Shown here: positions 11,338 to 21,460 of the stretch, in pieces
Position numbering within the stretch: the stretch's first letter is position 1
Layout of the letters: every line of letters starts with the position of its first letter
NCBI GenBank assembly: GCA_963691655.1
Contig: OY829328.1
Location: 75,892,400 to 75,956,399, forward strand
From: Toxonevra muliebris
Taxonomy: Eukaryota; Arthropoda; Insecta; Diptera; Pallopteridae
Reading direction: 5' to 3'
Length of the DNA: 64,000 nucleotides
The notes under the pieces: generated by a model
The model's database searches: none
Told to the model about the DNA's origin: nothing
What the model saw: the letters and a program-made list of their open reading frames with translations, nothing else
Position numbers and translations under genes: made by a program

Positions 11338-12339
11338 TGTTTTAAGTTGTTATCAAACCAGACCAAACTTTTGCTTATTTAATATCGTACTGTTGCTCAC
11401 ACTGCCGGTGAGTTAGAACTGAATGGAATAAGCTAAATCGTTGAATTTAAATTGCTTGCTTCGGGAAAAGCTCGTACAGTTCTGGTTCTCTTTAAAGAAA
11501 TCGAGAGTCTAATAGAATTTTGGTAATCTGTATCCCCACAAATCACAGAAACAAAATTATGACTCGCGCATATGTCAAAACATTCAACTATTGATGAAGT
11601 TCGTTGCTTTTTGTTACTTGCAATGTTTTGTTTATTAATTTCAATTTGCCAAAAAATATTGTATTGTTGCTGTCATAAAACAGCTGATTGAAAAAAACTT
11701 GTTGGCCAATCAGAGCTTAGGAATGTGATGACGTATAGATAGATGCGCAGAGCAAAAACTATTTAAACAAGCGAAGGCGTCATCTCGTTTCTTTGATTTG
11801 CTTCTGTGTTAGCAATGCAGGTATCTGAACTAAAAAAAACCGGTTAATTTTTAGCATCAGGGAGAGAAATGCATTGAATTTATTAAAGCACCTTCTGATG
11901 ATAATAACAATGCTTTAAAACCAGCGTTGCGTATTTTCTCTATAAGACAAATATTGTTAAAGAGCAGATCGATGATTCTTGTTGCGAAAATGCTGGATTT
12001 ATACTGGATTTACCGTTGAAAAAACAACAAACGCTTCGCTATAACATAGATCATGCCGGTAACAAGCAAAAATCAATCAACCCACAGTTTTTGTTAAAAT
12101 CGGCTAGCATAAAGTATTAAGAAGCCAGTGCAGATCGACTGTAATTGCCTTTACTTGCTTGATTTACTTATGATTTTGGGGTTTTTATTTACCCATTTGT
12201 TTATTTTTTGCGTTTGATGAAATTAAATCTGCTGCGACTGGTTTCATCGCGCATGCTTTTTATAAATTCTAAGCTATTTATCATGACTTCGTATTTTATT
12301 TTTTTTTTTTTTTTTTTTGATAATCCTGTAATCTGATTA
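11338..12339. other. Shared upstream block and intergenic DNA
   Basis: The first part (11338-11830) is the upstream region of GNBP copy 2. About 11455-11800 is closely related to 23460-23790 upstream of the other pseudogene, and parts recur at 14640-14760, 16800-16930 and 19970-20100. From about 12110 the sequence resembles the 3' flank at 1-250. No gene is seen. Confidence 0.65.
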
Positions 12340-12864
12340 CACTGTATAACAAAATGTGACTTTAAAACAGTATCTGAGTTGGGCCCAATTTTTCTACAGT
12401 AATTTTGACCGCTTATCAGGAATATGTTTTTTTCGGTTCGTGTATATTTTTCTGAAAATTTGATAAGGTATGGGTTAAGGGATGGAATTTTTTTTCATTT
12501 TTTATTTTTTGCTTTTCTACACGAATTGTGCAATTTTAGGAGTTTTGGATGAAAAACAATTTTTTCATAAAATTTTTCGGTAGATCTTGGTTTTTTTTAA
12601 ATTTGCTAGGGATTCATGGAAGAAAAATTTGTTTTCTGTTTTTTTTTTTTTGGTTTTCTACATGAATTATGGCATTTTAAGAGTTTTGAATGAAAAAAAA
12701 ATATTCATCCATGAAGCCCTCCCTTATCAAATTTTCAAAATCGAAGATTTAGGAATATACACGAAACCTGTCCTGACCCGAAAAAACAGATTCGTGAACA
12801 GCGGCCAAAAATACTGCAGAAAAAAATTTCCCACAACTCAGATACTATTTTGCTGTTGTACAGT
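12340..12864. mobile_element. Long-inverted-repeat MITE inserted in the GNBP 3' flank
   Basis: Ends are ACTGTATAAC (12341-12350) and GTTGTACAGT (12855-12864), exact inverted repeats apart from one base. Similarity continues inward for more than 100 bp on each side (AGTATCTGAGTTG, TCGTGTATATT, GAAAATTTGATAAGG). An inner stretch is also repeated directly (TTTCTACACGAATT near 12515 and TTTCTACATGAATT near 12655). The unoccupied paralogous site at about 243-252 reads TTGATTATAAAC. Here the left flank ends CTGATTA and the right begins ATCATAAAC, compatible with a 4-bp ATTA/ATCA duplication. The element is non-coding and its superfamily is unclear. Confidence 0.75.
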
Positions 12865-13022
12865 ATCATAAACAACAGTTGCCAATAATAAATCAAATTA
12901 ATAAACAAAAAATAACAACAAAACTCAAGAAAAATACTAAGAATTTCTAATAGTTTTACTAGTATCATTTTTATTTTACAAATTATTAAATAATTCAAAA
13001 AACAAAAAAAAAATCACTTCAC

Positions 13023-14480
13023 TCACGCTGCATACACACGCACATAGTCAACGCGCAGATCATCTCTTCCCAGCCACTGATTAATGTTATTCTTCACTGA
13101 TTTCCAAAATTTTTTCATAACCCTTGGATCTGTGTTAGTCCATGGTTTTGGATTTTTCCACTCTTTAGTATCATCTTTGAAATCATAATGTCCACCAATG
13201 CCATAACCCAACGTTACATAGAATTCTTGATCGAATGGTGCGAAAGCAGTACCTTCCTCGAGTTTGTTCACATTCGGTAAAGCTGCACCGGTTGCAGTAC
13301 GTAATTTACGTGGCGCATCCGCACTAGTAAAACGACATTTTTCGTTGTCATCAACAGCAACTCCTATTAAATTATCGGTCCATGTCAATTGGTAGACATG
13401 AAAATCATTACACCAATCTGTTACTAGAGGTACATGGCACATTTGTAAAGTACGCCATGGTTCCTTGACATTTAATATAACGCCGCCAAATAATTGTAAA
13501 CCGGTAGCGTTGACTTGCGAAAAGGCGATACGCATTTGCCCCGATTCATAGTTATTCACACCATATGTAGTCGCAACGGGCTGTAGCCAAAGCTGTGGAA
13601 ATGACCATTCGATGCAGGGCAATTTGGCGCGTATTTCAATGCGTCCATATTTGAAAGAGAATCTATTTTTTGTGGAGAATTGCGCCGATATAAAAGGTGG
13701 AATTATATCGGGTGATGTGATGGGGCTGCGATCGCATTCCTCTGTTTCGAGGCTTCCAGTGCAGCGTATGCCCATATTATTTTTCACTGGTTTGATTGTA
13801 GATTGAATGTAACTTTCAGTTGTTTTCGGTGCTATGGTGACCACACCATTCCACAATGTCACTAAATCGGGAACATCATCCAAATACATGACGAATTCAT
13901 AGTCGGGTTCTGTGGGGAAACGACGCTCTAGCTTCCACTTTTGGGTATCCAATTGGGAACCAGAAAAATCGTCTTCGAATATGATTTGTCCGGAACATGC
14001 CACCGATTTACCGCCATTCATAATAGTCACTGAGGGAGTACAAATGTCAGACATTCCGACACCGTTACCGTTATCTTCTGGCGTTGTAGGATCTGTGTAG
14101 CCGCGCACCACATAAATCCCGTCATCTCCAGTATAGGCGGTGTCATTATGGTAAATACGTATCGAATAATTTAAAGTATCATTAATTTTAAATTGAGTTT
14201 TTTCATCACGAAACGTCCAGCGTCCATTTCTCGCTCTTATTATATTTTGCGCCCAAGTGGCTCCCTTAGGGCCATTTATTTTACCATGGAATCCAAAGAG
14301 TTTTATGCCCGGTTCATCTGGTATTGATACCTTGAATCCTTTCGGATAGTAAACAGAGATTTTAGCTGTAGTTTGCTTTTCGAGTGCGTTAACGTGCAAC
14401 TCAATATATAATGTCAACAATAACAAAAATGATATTGAAGCCTGAATTATTTGATTCGGTAACCTGTTTGACAAGCGCAT
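13023..14480 (-). CDS. GNBP: GNBP / beta-1,3-glucan recognition protein, copy 3 (intact)
   Basis: Intact single-exon GNBP of 485 residues with the family's usual layout. The signal peptide is about 1-32 (ends HVNA), followed by a CBM39-type glucan-binding domain to about 130 ([23 protein letters not shown]). The linker is shorter than in the others, and the GH16-like domain runs to the C-terminus ([25 protein letters not shown]). The catalytic motif position reads [12 protein letters not shown], so it is a binding protein and not a glucanase. It is 13 residues shorter than copy 1, mainly in the domain-joining regions. Expected to be secreted to haemolymph. A polyadenylation signal (TTTATT on the plus strand) lies at 12970-12975. 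Upstream is the conserved TATA/Inr pair. Confidence 0.95.
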   Translation of the reverse strand: MRLSNRLPNQIIQASISFLLLLTLYIELHVNALEKQTTAKISVYYPKGFKVSIPDEPGIKLFGFHGKINGPKGATWAQNIIRARNGRWTFRDEKTQFKINDTLNYSIRIYHNDTAYTGDDGIYVVRGYTDPTTPEDNGNGVGMSDICTPSVTIMNGGKSVACSGQIIFEDDFSGSQLDTQKWKLERRFPTEPDYEFVMYLDDVPDLVTLWNGVVTIAPKTTESYIQSTIKPVKNNMGIRCTGSLETEECDRSPITSPDIIPPFISAQFSTKNRFSFKYGRIEIRAKLPCIEWSFPQLWLQPVATTYGVNNYESGQMRIAFSQVNATGLQLFGGVILNVKEPWRTLQMCHVPLVTDWCNDFHVYQLTWTDNLIGVAVDDNEKCRFTSADAPRKLRTATGAALPNVNKLEEGTAFAPFDQEFYVTLGYGIGGHYDFKDDTKEWKNPKPWTNTDPRVMKKFWKSVKNNINQWLGRDDLRVDYVRVYAA

Positions 14481-14556
14481 TGTGTTGTGTAGTGATCAAA
14501 CGACCGATTGTTTGATTATTTAATATCGCACTGTTGCTCACGCTGCTGGTGAATTA

Positions 14557-14594
14557 GAACTGAATGGAAAAAGATAAATCGTTGAATTTTAAAT
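14557..14594 (-). promoter_or_regulatory. Core promoter of GNBP copy 3
   Basis: ATTTAAA (14588-14594) lies 33 bases upstream of the initiator A in TCAGTTC (14557-14563), the same arrangement as for copies 1 and 5. Confidence 0.6.
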
Positions 14595-15192
14595 TCTTAA
14601 ACATTTACGAAAAAAGAAAGCTCATTCGGTTCTTATTATGTACAAAAAAAATTTGGAGTCTGATAGAGTTTTGGTAATAGCCACAAATCACAGAAACAAG
14701 ATTATGACTCGAGCATACGTTAAAACATGTTGACAAAACTTTCGGTGAAGCTCTTTACTTTTTGTTACTACTCTATGCATGGTTTAATGAACCAAATGTC
14801 ATATATAGATTTAATAGATTAAGGTCCATGTAGAAAGTCCTTGTGTAAGCAACCAATGGATTTAAGAGATCAAAGTACACACATATATATCTCTCATGAA
14901 TAAAAATTCCTGTTCATGAATTTAAATATCCAAAATGTATACTTGATTTTTTTTTTTTTTTTTTGATGAGATTGAGACCGGTTTCCCCCGAGCCTCCCAA
15001 CTCGCATGCTAATTATTAATTCCAAACTTTTTGTCATGTCTTTGTGTTTTTCAACAAATCTTAAAATAAACACAAACAACAAATAAATACTAAGAAATTC
15101 AAATAATTTTGCCGACTATTTATTTTTGATTATTTTTCTTCTTATTTTATATGTATAAATAATATTATTAAATATATCAAAAATGTTTTCAC
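14595..15192. other. Intergenic: upstream block of copy 3, minisatellite remnant, 3' flank of copy 4
   Basis: Holds the shared upstream block (14640-14760), a few AGATTTAATAGATTAAGG-like minisatellite units (14775-14900), poly-T (14949-14964), and then the duplicated 3' flank of the next GNBP copy (from about 14965). A TTTATT polyadenylation signal is at 15119-15124. No gene. Confidence 0.6.
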
Positions 15193-16689
15193 TTAAACTG
15201 AATACACGCGAACATAGTCAATGCGCATATCATCCCTTCCCAGCCACCGAATAGTGTCATTCTTCACTGATTCCCAAAAATTCTTCATAACTTTTGGATG
15301 TGAATTATTCCATGGTTTTGGATTTTTCCACTCTTTAGGATCATCTTTGAAATCATTAAGTCCACCAATGCCATAACCCAACGTTATATAAAATTCTTGA
15401 TCGAATGGTGCCCAACTGTTGCCTTCCTCGAGCCGGCTCCGATTCGGTAAAGCTGTACCGTTCGCAGAACGTAATTTGCTTGGCGCTTTACCAAAAAAAT
15501 CAAAACTACAATATTTAATGCCATCAACAATAATTTGTACTTCGATATTGGTCCACATCAATTCGTAGACGTGAAAATCATTACACCAATCTCCTACTAG
15601 AGGTAAATGACACATTTGCAAAGTACGCCATGGTTCCTTAGCATTTAATACAACACCGCCAAACAATTGTAAACCGGTAGCGTTGACTTGCGAAAAGGCG
15701 ATACGCATTTGTCCCGATTGATAGTCTTTCAAACCATATATGTTGGCAACGGGCTGAAGCCAAAGCTGTGGAAATACCCATTCGATGCACGGCAATTTGG
15801 CGCGTATTTCAATGCGACCATACTTGAAAGAGAATCTATTTTTTGTGGAGAATTGCGCTGATATAAAAGGTGGAATGATATCAGATTCCGCGGTGGGATA
15901 GCGATAGCAATCTGTCTCACGATCTCCGGTGCACCGTATACCCAATTTATGTAACATTTCCAATGGTTTGAGTACAGATCGAAAATGCTGTTCAGTTGTT
16001 TTCGGTGCTATGGTAACCATACCATTCCACAGTGACACTATATCAGGAACATCATCCAAATACATGACGAATTCATAGTCAGGTTGTGGGGGGAAACGAT
16101 GTTCTAGCTTCCATTTGTGGGTATCCAAATGTGAACCAGAGAATTCGTCTTCGAATATGATTTGCTGTGAACATGCCACCGGCTTACCGCCATTCATGAC
16201 AGTTTCAGTGGTAAAACAATATTCAGGCATTCCGTCAGTATCACCTCCACTGTTATCGTCTGGATTAATAACTTCTGGTGTTGTACGGTTTTCATAACCG
16301 CGCACCACATAAACGCCATCATCGCCATCATAGACTAAGCCATTGTATAACACGCTTGTCCAATAATGAAAAGTATCACCAATTTTGAGTAGCGTTATTT
16401 CATCACGAAATGTCCAGCGTCCATTACTCGCCTTTACTATTTTTTGTTCCCAAGTGGCGTCCCAAGGGAAATCCATTTCTTTATCTAATTTCCCACGGAA
16501 AGTAAAGAATTTTATTCTGCCTTCTTCATCTGGTATTGATACGTCAAATCCTTTTGGAGAGTAGACAACGATTTTTACTGCCGGCATTTCATATGCTTTG
16601 ACGTGCAAGTCAACACATAATGTCAACAATAACAAAAGTGATATTGAAGCCGAAAAAAATTGATTCGGTAACCAGTTTGACAAGCGCAT
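15193..16689 (-). CDS. GNBP: GNBP / beta-1,3-glucan recognition protein, copy 4 (intact)
   Basis: Intact 498-residue GNBP in one exon. The signal peptide is about 1-32 (ends HVKA). The N-terminal glucan-binding domain has YSPKGFDVSIPDEEG and NGRWTFRDE. The linker holds a Cys pair (YCF and VACSQQ), then the GH16-like domain to the end (DYVRVYSV). The catalytic motif is replaced by [12 protein letters not shown]. It is closest to copy 5 at 18362: both carry EEG, FRGKLDK, YENRTTPEV and an altered EVQIIVDGIKYCSF-type segment where copies 1-3 have IAVDGTEYC. These residues lie in the sugar-facing half of the GH16 fold, so the two subgroups may differ in ligand preference (inference). Confidence 0.95.
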   Translation of the reverse strand: MRLSNWLPNQFFSASISLLLLLTLCVDLHVKAYEMPAVKIVVYSPKGFDVSIPDEEGRIKFFTFRGKLDKEMDFPWDATWEQKIVKASNGRWTFRDEITLLKIGDTFHYWTSVLYNGLVYDGDDGVYVVRGYENRTTPEVINPDDNSGGDTDGMPEYCFTTETVMNGGKPVACSQQIIFEDEFSGSHLDTHKWKLEHRFPPQPDYEFVMYLDDVPDIVSLWNGMVTIAPKTTEQHFRSVLKPLEMLHKLGIRCTGDRETDCYRYPTAESDIIPPFISAQFSTKNRFSFKYGRIEIRAKLPCIEWVFPQLWLQPVANIYGLKDYQSGQMRIAFSQVNATGLQLFGGVVLNAKEPWRTLQMCHLPLVGDWCNDFHVYELMWTNIEVQIIVDGIKYCSFDFFGKAPSKLRSANGTALPNRSRLEEGNSWAPFDQEFYITLGYGIGGLNDFKDDPKEWKNPKPWNNSHPKVMKNFWESVKNDTIRWLGRDDMRIDYVRVYSV

Positions 16690-16765
16690 GTTGTTGTGTT
16701 GTATTCAAACTACTGAATGTTTGATTATTTAATATCGTACTGTTGCTCACGCTGCCGATGAATAT

Positions 16766-16798
16766 GAACTGATTCGTTGAATTTTAAATTCTTAAATA
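16766..16798 (-). promoter_or_regulatory. Core promoter of GNBP copy 4, with spacing change
   Basis: The initiator TCAGTTC is at 16766-16772. About 15 bases that separate it from the TTTAAA box in the paralogues are missing, leaving the ancestral box (16783-16789) at only -19. A second box, TATTTAA (16792-16798), stands at -28, where copy 3 has TGTTTAA. The functional assignment is inferred. Confidence 0.5.
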
Positions 16799-17339
16799 TT
16801 TATGGAAAAAAAGCTCACACGGTTCTTATTATCTTTAAAGAAATTGAGAGTTTTATAGAGAACGAGAGGCAATGTTTTGTTTATTGTTTTCAGTTTGTCA
16901 AAAAATATATGTTTGTTGTCCAAAAGCATTTTTTATTTACGTTTGTTTTATTACACAAAACTTATATTAAAATGTTTATATTTGTCTTATTTAGTAGTTT
17001 TAAAATTTAAATTTTATTTAAAGTTAATATTTAATTAGTTCAAAAACTTTATAGAAGTACATTAAAATAACAACGCACAACCATGTTCAAAGTACGACAA
17101 CTATTTGATGACTGTCATTCGCCTTCCTTCGTTATTTTATCATGTCCATGTCAGGGTTGCATTTTGAGTGAATATAAAGTGTGGTGAGTGTTGAGTGATC
17201 AGTAAATCCGTCCGCTTCTAGTTGTTCGTCCGTCATTTCCTACATGTATATATATATGCTGTAGATGTATCAAACTCTCCATGCATAGACCTAATGAATC
17301 GAATTTCATATAGTTATAAGTGATTCTTAGCAAACTTAT
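16799..17339. other. Intergenic, no gene seen
   Basis: Remainder of the shared upstream block (to about 16930), AT-rich DNA, and a few minisatellite units near 17262-17330. Confidence 0.5.
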
Positions 17340-17545
17340 ACTTTTCGATTTCAGCATTTAAAATTTGATAGCCAGACGGGCAAGGCCTGGTGAATACAGC
17401 GGGCGAGGCAAAACTTTCCATCCACTATTTTCCAAATAGTTTTTAACCAACATTAGGCCGCGAGTTATCATGTTGGAAAAATACTATTTCGTGCCTAGTC
17501 GCATATTCTGGTCATTTTTCGGTCACTGCTCTCTTCAAACGAATC
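17340..17545 (-). mobile_element. mariner transposase C-terminal fragment
   Basis: The minus strand reads FFQHDNSRPNVG, then WMESFASP.VFTRPCPSGY. This matches the HDNARPH...W..L.HP.YSPDLAPSDYHLF block that carries the second catalytic Asp of mariner transposases. Only about 65 codons remain, with stops. It is a different family from the Tc1-like relic at 8395. Confidence 0.75.
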
Positions 17546-17547
17546 AC

Positions 17548-17965
17548 ATTTGACTCCAAGTGACTCCAATTGACTTCGAAACCCAAATTGACTCCAAAAG
17601 ACTTCAAATAATTCCAATTGATTTAAAATTCCAATTGACTCCAAGTGACTGCATGTGACTTTAAGTGACGCCAAGGGTATTCAAGTGACTTCAAAACCTC
17701 AATTAACTCCAAATGACTTCAAGTGAATCCAAATAACTGCAAATCGCAATTGACTCCACTTCAAATGACTCCAATTGACTTCCAAACCTTAATTGACTCC
17801 AAAAGGCTTCATATGACTCCAATTGACTTCAAATTCCAAATAAAGTGACTCCAAACGTATTCAAGTGACTTCAAGTAACTTTAAAGTACTCATTATTTTG
17901 AAATCATAAGATTTACATTCCAATGATTTCAAAAAAAGTTTGCATTCCCTTGACTCCAAAAAAAA
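17548..17965. repeat. Degenerate array of TGACTCCAA-type units
   Basis: About 30 drifting units of 10-20 bp (GACTCCAAGTGACTTCAA-like). Low-complexity, non-coding, and not similar to the AAATTCAGACCA arrays. Confidence 0.75.
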
Positions 17966-18361
17966 AATAACTATAGATAAAAAGTTTTATTTTGTCTTTT
18001 TTACCGCTCCCTGCTCATTACACTCTAACATTGGCAGGACTAAAGTTTTTGAACGCTATACAAAGTTTCAAATTACATATTTGGAAAACGTTTTTTTTTA
18101 ATTTCTCTTATTAGAAATATCTTGCACCACTCTTTTATCTCACAGATGTTAACTGTTACCTCTGTATCGGGCGAAATTTTATAGCATTTGGTAGATTCTT
18201 CTCTACTACTACTATTATGGCATAACAGTCATAACTGCCTTAGACCGAGTTTTTTGCATTCATTCATGTTAAGGGACCTACAGTAGAAACAACAACCATT
18301 TTCGTAGTCATCTTTATTTATTTATAAATTATTAAATAATTAATAAAAAATTTCACTTCAC
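17966..18361. other. 3' flank of GNBP copy 5
   Basis: A short block around 17980-18010 (TTTTATTTTG followed by CCGCTCCCTG) also occurs at 9822-9852 downstream of GNBP copy 2. A polyadenylation signal (TTTATT) is at 18313-18318. No gene. Confidence 0.5.
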
Positions 18362-19852
18362 TCAAATTGAATATACGCGCACGTAGTCAATGCGCATATC
18401 ATCCCTTCCCAGCCACTGATTAATGTCACCCTTCACCGATTCCCAAAAATTCTTCATAACTTTTGGATCTGAGTTAGTCCATGGTTTTGGACTTTTCCAT
18501 TCTTTAGGATCATCTTTGAAATCATTAAGACCACCAATGCCATAACCCAATGTAATATAAAATTCTTGATCGAATGGTGCAAAATAGGTGCCTTCCTCGA
18601 GCTTGCTCAGATTCGGTAAGGCTGTACCGTTCGCAGTACGTATTTCGCGTGGCGCATCTTCATAAAAATCTAATGTACAATATCCAATGCCATCAACAAC
18701 GACTGTTATGGTTGAAAAGTCCCATATCAGTTCGTAGACGTGAAAATCATTACACCAATTTCCTACTGTAGATATATGACACATTTTTAAACTACGCCAT
18801 GGTTCCTTGGCATTTACTATAATGCCGCCGTACAATTGTAAACCGGTAGCATTGACTCTCGAAAAAGCGATACGCATTTGTCCCGATTGATAGTCTTTCA
18901 AACCATATATGTTGGCAACGGGCTGAAGCCACAGCTGTGGAAATGCCCATTCGATGCACGGCAATTTGGCGCGTATTTCAATGCGACCATATTTGAAAGA
19001 GAATCTATTTTTTGAGGAGAATTGCGCTGATATAAAAGGTGGAATTATATCAGACTCAGCGGTGGGTTTGCGAAAACAATCCGTCTGGGGATTTCCAGTG
19101 CAACGTATACCTAAACCATGTTTCATTTCCAATGGTTTGAGTACAGACCGAAAATGCTGTTCAGTTGCTTTCGGTGCTATGGTAACCATACCATTCCACA
19201 ATGACACTACATCAGGAACATCATCCAAATACATGACGAATTCATAATCGGGTTTTAGGGGGAAACGACGCTCTAGCTTCCATTTATGGGTATCCAAATG
19301 TGAACCAGAGAATTCGTCTTCGAATATGATTTGTTGTGAACATGGCACAGAGTTACCGCCATTCATGACAGTGTGTGAGGTAAAACAATATTCAGACATT
19401 CCGTCAGTATCATCACCGCTGCTATCATCAGGAATAACTTCTGGCGTTGTACGATTTTCGTAGCCGCGAACCACGTATATGAGATCATCGCTTTTATAGA
19501 CCAAGCCATTGTATAACACGCTTACCCAATAATAAAAAGTATCACCAATTTTAAGTGGCGTTATTTCATCACGAAATGTCCAGCGTCCATTACTCGCTTT
19601 TAGTATTTTTTGCTCCCAAGTGGCTTCCGAAGGGAAATCTGTATCTTTATCTAATTTCCCACGGAAAGTAAACAATTTTATGCCCTCTTCATCTGATATT
19701 GATACCTCAAATCCTTTTGGAGAGTAGACAACGATTTTTGCTGCCGGCATTTCATATGCGTTAACATGCAAGTCAACACATAATATTAACAACAATAAAT
19801 ATGATATGGAAAACGTGAATAATTGATTCTGTAACCAGTTTGGCCAGCCCAT
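18362..19852 (-). CDS. GNBP: GNBP / beta-1,3-glucan recognition protein, copy 5 (intact)
   Basis: Intact 496-residue single-exon GNBP. The signal peptide is about 1-32 (ends HVNA). The glucan-binding domain has [15 protein letters not shown] and NGRWTFRDE, and an acidic linker contains DDSSGDDTDG. The GH16-like domain has [29 protein letters not shown] in place of the catalytic motif, and terminal DYVRVYSI. The signal-peptide region is nearly identical at DNA level to that of pseudogene copy 2 while the body matches copy 4. That mosaic is easiest to explain by gene conversion or unequal crossing-over between copies. Expected to be secreted. Promoter elements are conserved upstream. Confidence 0.95.
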   Translation of the reverse strand: MGWPNWLQNQLFTFSISYLLLLILCVDLHVNAYEMPAAKIVVYSPKGFEVSISDEEGIKLFTFRGKLDKDTDFPSEATWEQKILKASNGRWTFRDEITPLKIGDTFYYWVSVLYNGLVYKSDDLIYVVRGYENRTTPEVIPDDSSGDDTDGMSEYCFTSHTVMNGGNSVPCSQQIIFEDEFSGSHLDTHKWKLERRFPLKPDYEFVMYLDDVPDVVSLWNGMVTIAPKATEQHFRSVLKPLEMKHGLGIRCTGNPQTDCFRKPTAESDIIPPFISAQFSSKNRFSFKYGRIEIRAKLPCIEWAFPQLWLQPVANIYGLKDYQSGQMRIAFSRVNATGLQLYGGIIVNAKEPWRSLKMCHISTVGNWCNDFHVYELIWDFSTITVVVDGIGYCTLDFYEDAPREIRTANGTALPNLSKLEEGTYFAPFDQEFYITLGYGIGGLNDFKDDPKEWKSPKPWTNSDPKVMKNFWESVKGDINQWLGRDDMRIDYVRVYSI

Positions 19853-19928
19853 TGTATTGCGTTGTGATCACTCGACCGAACTTTTGATTATTTAATTTCG
19901 TACTGTTGCTCACGCTGCGAATGAATAT

Positions 19929-19966
19929 GAACTGAATGGAATAAGCTAAATCGTTGAATTTTAAAT
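19929..19966 (-). promoter_or_regulatory. Core promoter of GNBP copy 5
   Basis: ATTTAAA (19960-19966) lies 33 bases upstream of the initiator A in TCAGTTC (19929-19935). Just upstream is CGGGGAAAAAGCTC (19975 onward), a block kept in several paralogues. It could be an NF-kappaB-like site, but the match to the GGGRNNYYCC consensus is poor. Confidence 0.55.
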
Positions 19967-20175
19967 TATTATTTCGGGGAAAAAGCTCATGTGGTGCTTA
20001 ATATCTTTAAAGAAATTGAGAGTCTGATAGAATTTTGGTAATCCCCACAAATCAAAAAACAATTTCGTACCTTGCGCATGCGTCAAGACATGATGACGGT
20101 TCTTGATGCTTGCGAGATGCAATGCTTTGTATCTAATGCAGTGATGGGGACACCCACATTATCACATTTTTTACC

Positions 20176-20511
20176 CTATGAATGCAAAGCATTGCGTTGA
20201 TTGAGGAAGGAAGATAGATTAGTGGTAGGAGGAAAGAGGGAGAAAAAGTTGTGGACGTTTGTTTTAAATTTGGAAATGTCGTAAAAGTCAGGAAAAACTG
20301 TTGCAGGGAGCTTATTCCATATACGCGCGGTACGGCAGAGAAAGGAACTATGTCTGTAATGCGTGGTGCGTTGGGGTACCATATCCACGTGGAATGCATG
20401 ACTGCCTGTTCGTGTAGTTCTGGTGAACACATGAACTGGTGGAATCAAATTCGCTATCACAGCGGAACATCTACCATGAAAATACCGGACGGAGAGAAAA
20501 ATTATGTTCAA
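20176..20511 (-). mobile_element. Non-LTR retrotransposon, C-terminal ORF2 fragment
   Basis: A 111-residue minus-strand open stretch with the hallmark tail of CR1/jockey-type ORF2 proteins: RTTRTGSHAFHVDMVPQRT, then HYRHSSFLCRTARIWNKLP, then VFPDFYDISKFKTNVHNFF. The upstream RT and endonuclease are missing, so it is a 5'-truncated copy, the usual product of target-primed retrotransposition. Confidence 0.85.
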
Positions 20512-21460
20512 TTTGACGTTCGCCAGTTTTACACTAAAAAAAAATTATTCAATTGTCGAAAATAAAAGATTTTTGTTGCTTTTTTCAATATTATAATTTT
20601 ATTTTAACTTTTTCTTAAAAACATACAAATTTATAAGTATATATATTACAAAATTTATTAAACATGGTTTTAAGAAAAAATTACCTTAACGTTCAGCAAA
20701 CTCATTTCTAATCGATATCTCCTCTGGATTCTTTAATGCGCAATAAAAAACTAAAATGAGTACCTTCTGCACTCGTCACATTATGCGATAACATACTTTA
20801 CGCATTGTTTTTCACTTATTTTCCTATTCCTCATTGAATATTTTTCTCTTTGTATTTGTAAAAAATTGCGTTGCGATATCTTCCTTCAATAAGTGCTGAA
20901 CAGCAACTGATTTGATTTGCTTTGCCGAAATGAAAACAAAACAATAGAGCGAACGCCCACGATCGAAAGCCACACGAAGAAGCTTATACGTCGCACAAGC
21001 ATCATTTTGTTGCCTCTACACACGTGTTATGAGAATTTAAAATGTTCCCATCGCTGATCTAATGAATTGAAGTGTATATACAAAACTAATGGATCGAATT
21101 CCCTGTAGATGGATCAAACGTTGGGCCAAATTCCATATATGGGTGATTCTCAGCAAAACAACACAAATTTATTCTTAAAGTGAAAATTAGTCTGGGTCGT
21201 TTTCATTTTTTCGACTTTCTGTAGAGCTTATCACAAAAAGGTTGAAAAATATATTCAGACTAACTTGTGTAAAATAGTCACTAGTATTATGTGTTGATAT
21301 ATTTTAATGGAATCTCCTTCTGAAAACCAAGTGATTCTAGCAACGTATCGTCAAAGCTAATCCTGTAACCAAGTTCGCTATTAAAACTCACCCATTCTGT
21401 AAAAAGAGGGTACTACATCTATATCAACTCATATCTGACACTAGATATTTGTCCAAAATA
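20512..21460. other. Intergenic, no gene seen
   Basis: AT-rich DNA. It includes the dispersed motif copy C (20743-20802) and a few GATCTAATGAATTGAAG-like minisatellite units near 21050-21140. No coding signature. Confidence 0.5.
20743..20802 (-). repeat. Dispersed ~55-bp motif, copy C
   Basis: Reverse complement contains AATGTGACGAGTGCAGAAGG and then TACTCATTTTAG, matching the blocks at 3275 and 26815. Confidence 0.7.

Noticed and set aside
12587..12871. 94-residue frame
   Set aside because: Lies inside the arms of a palindromic MITE; no protein similarity seen.
19975..19990. NF-kappaB binding site upstream of GNBP copy 5
   Set aside because: The GGGGAAAAAGC block is conserved among copies but does not fit the GGGRNNYYCC consensus on its 3' half.
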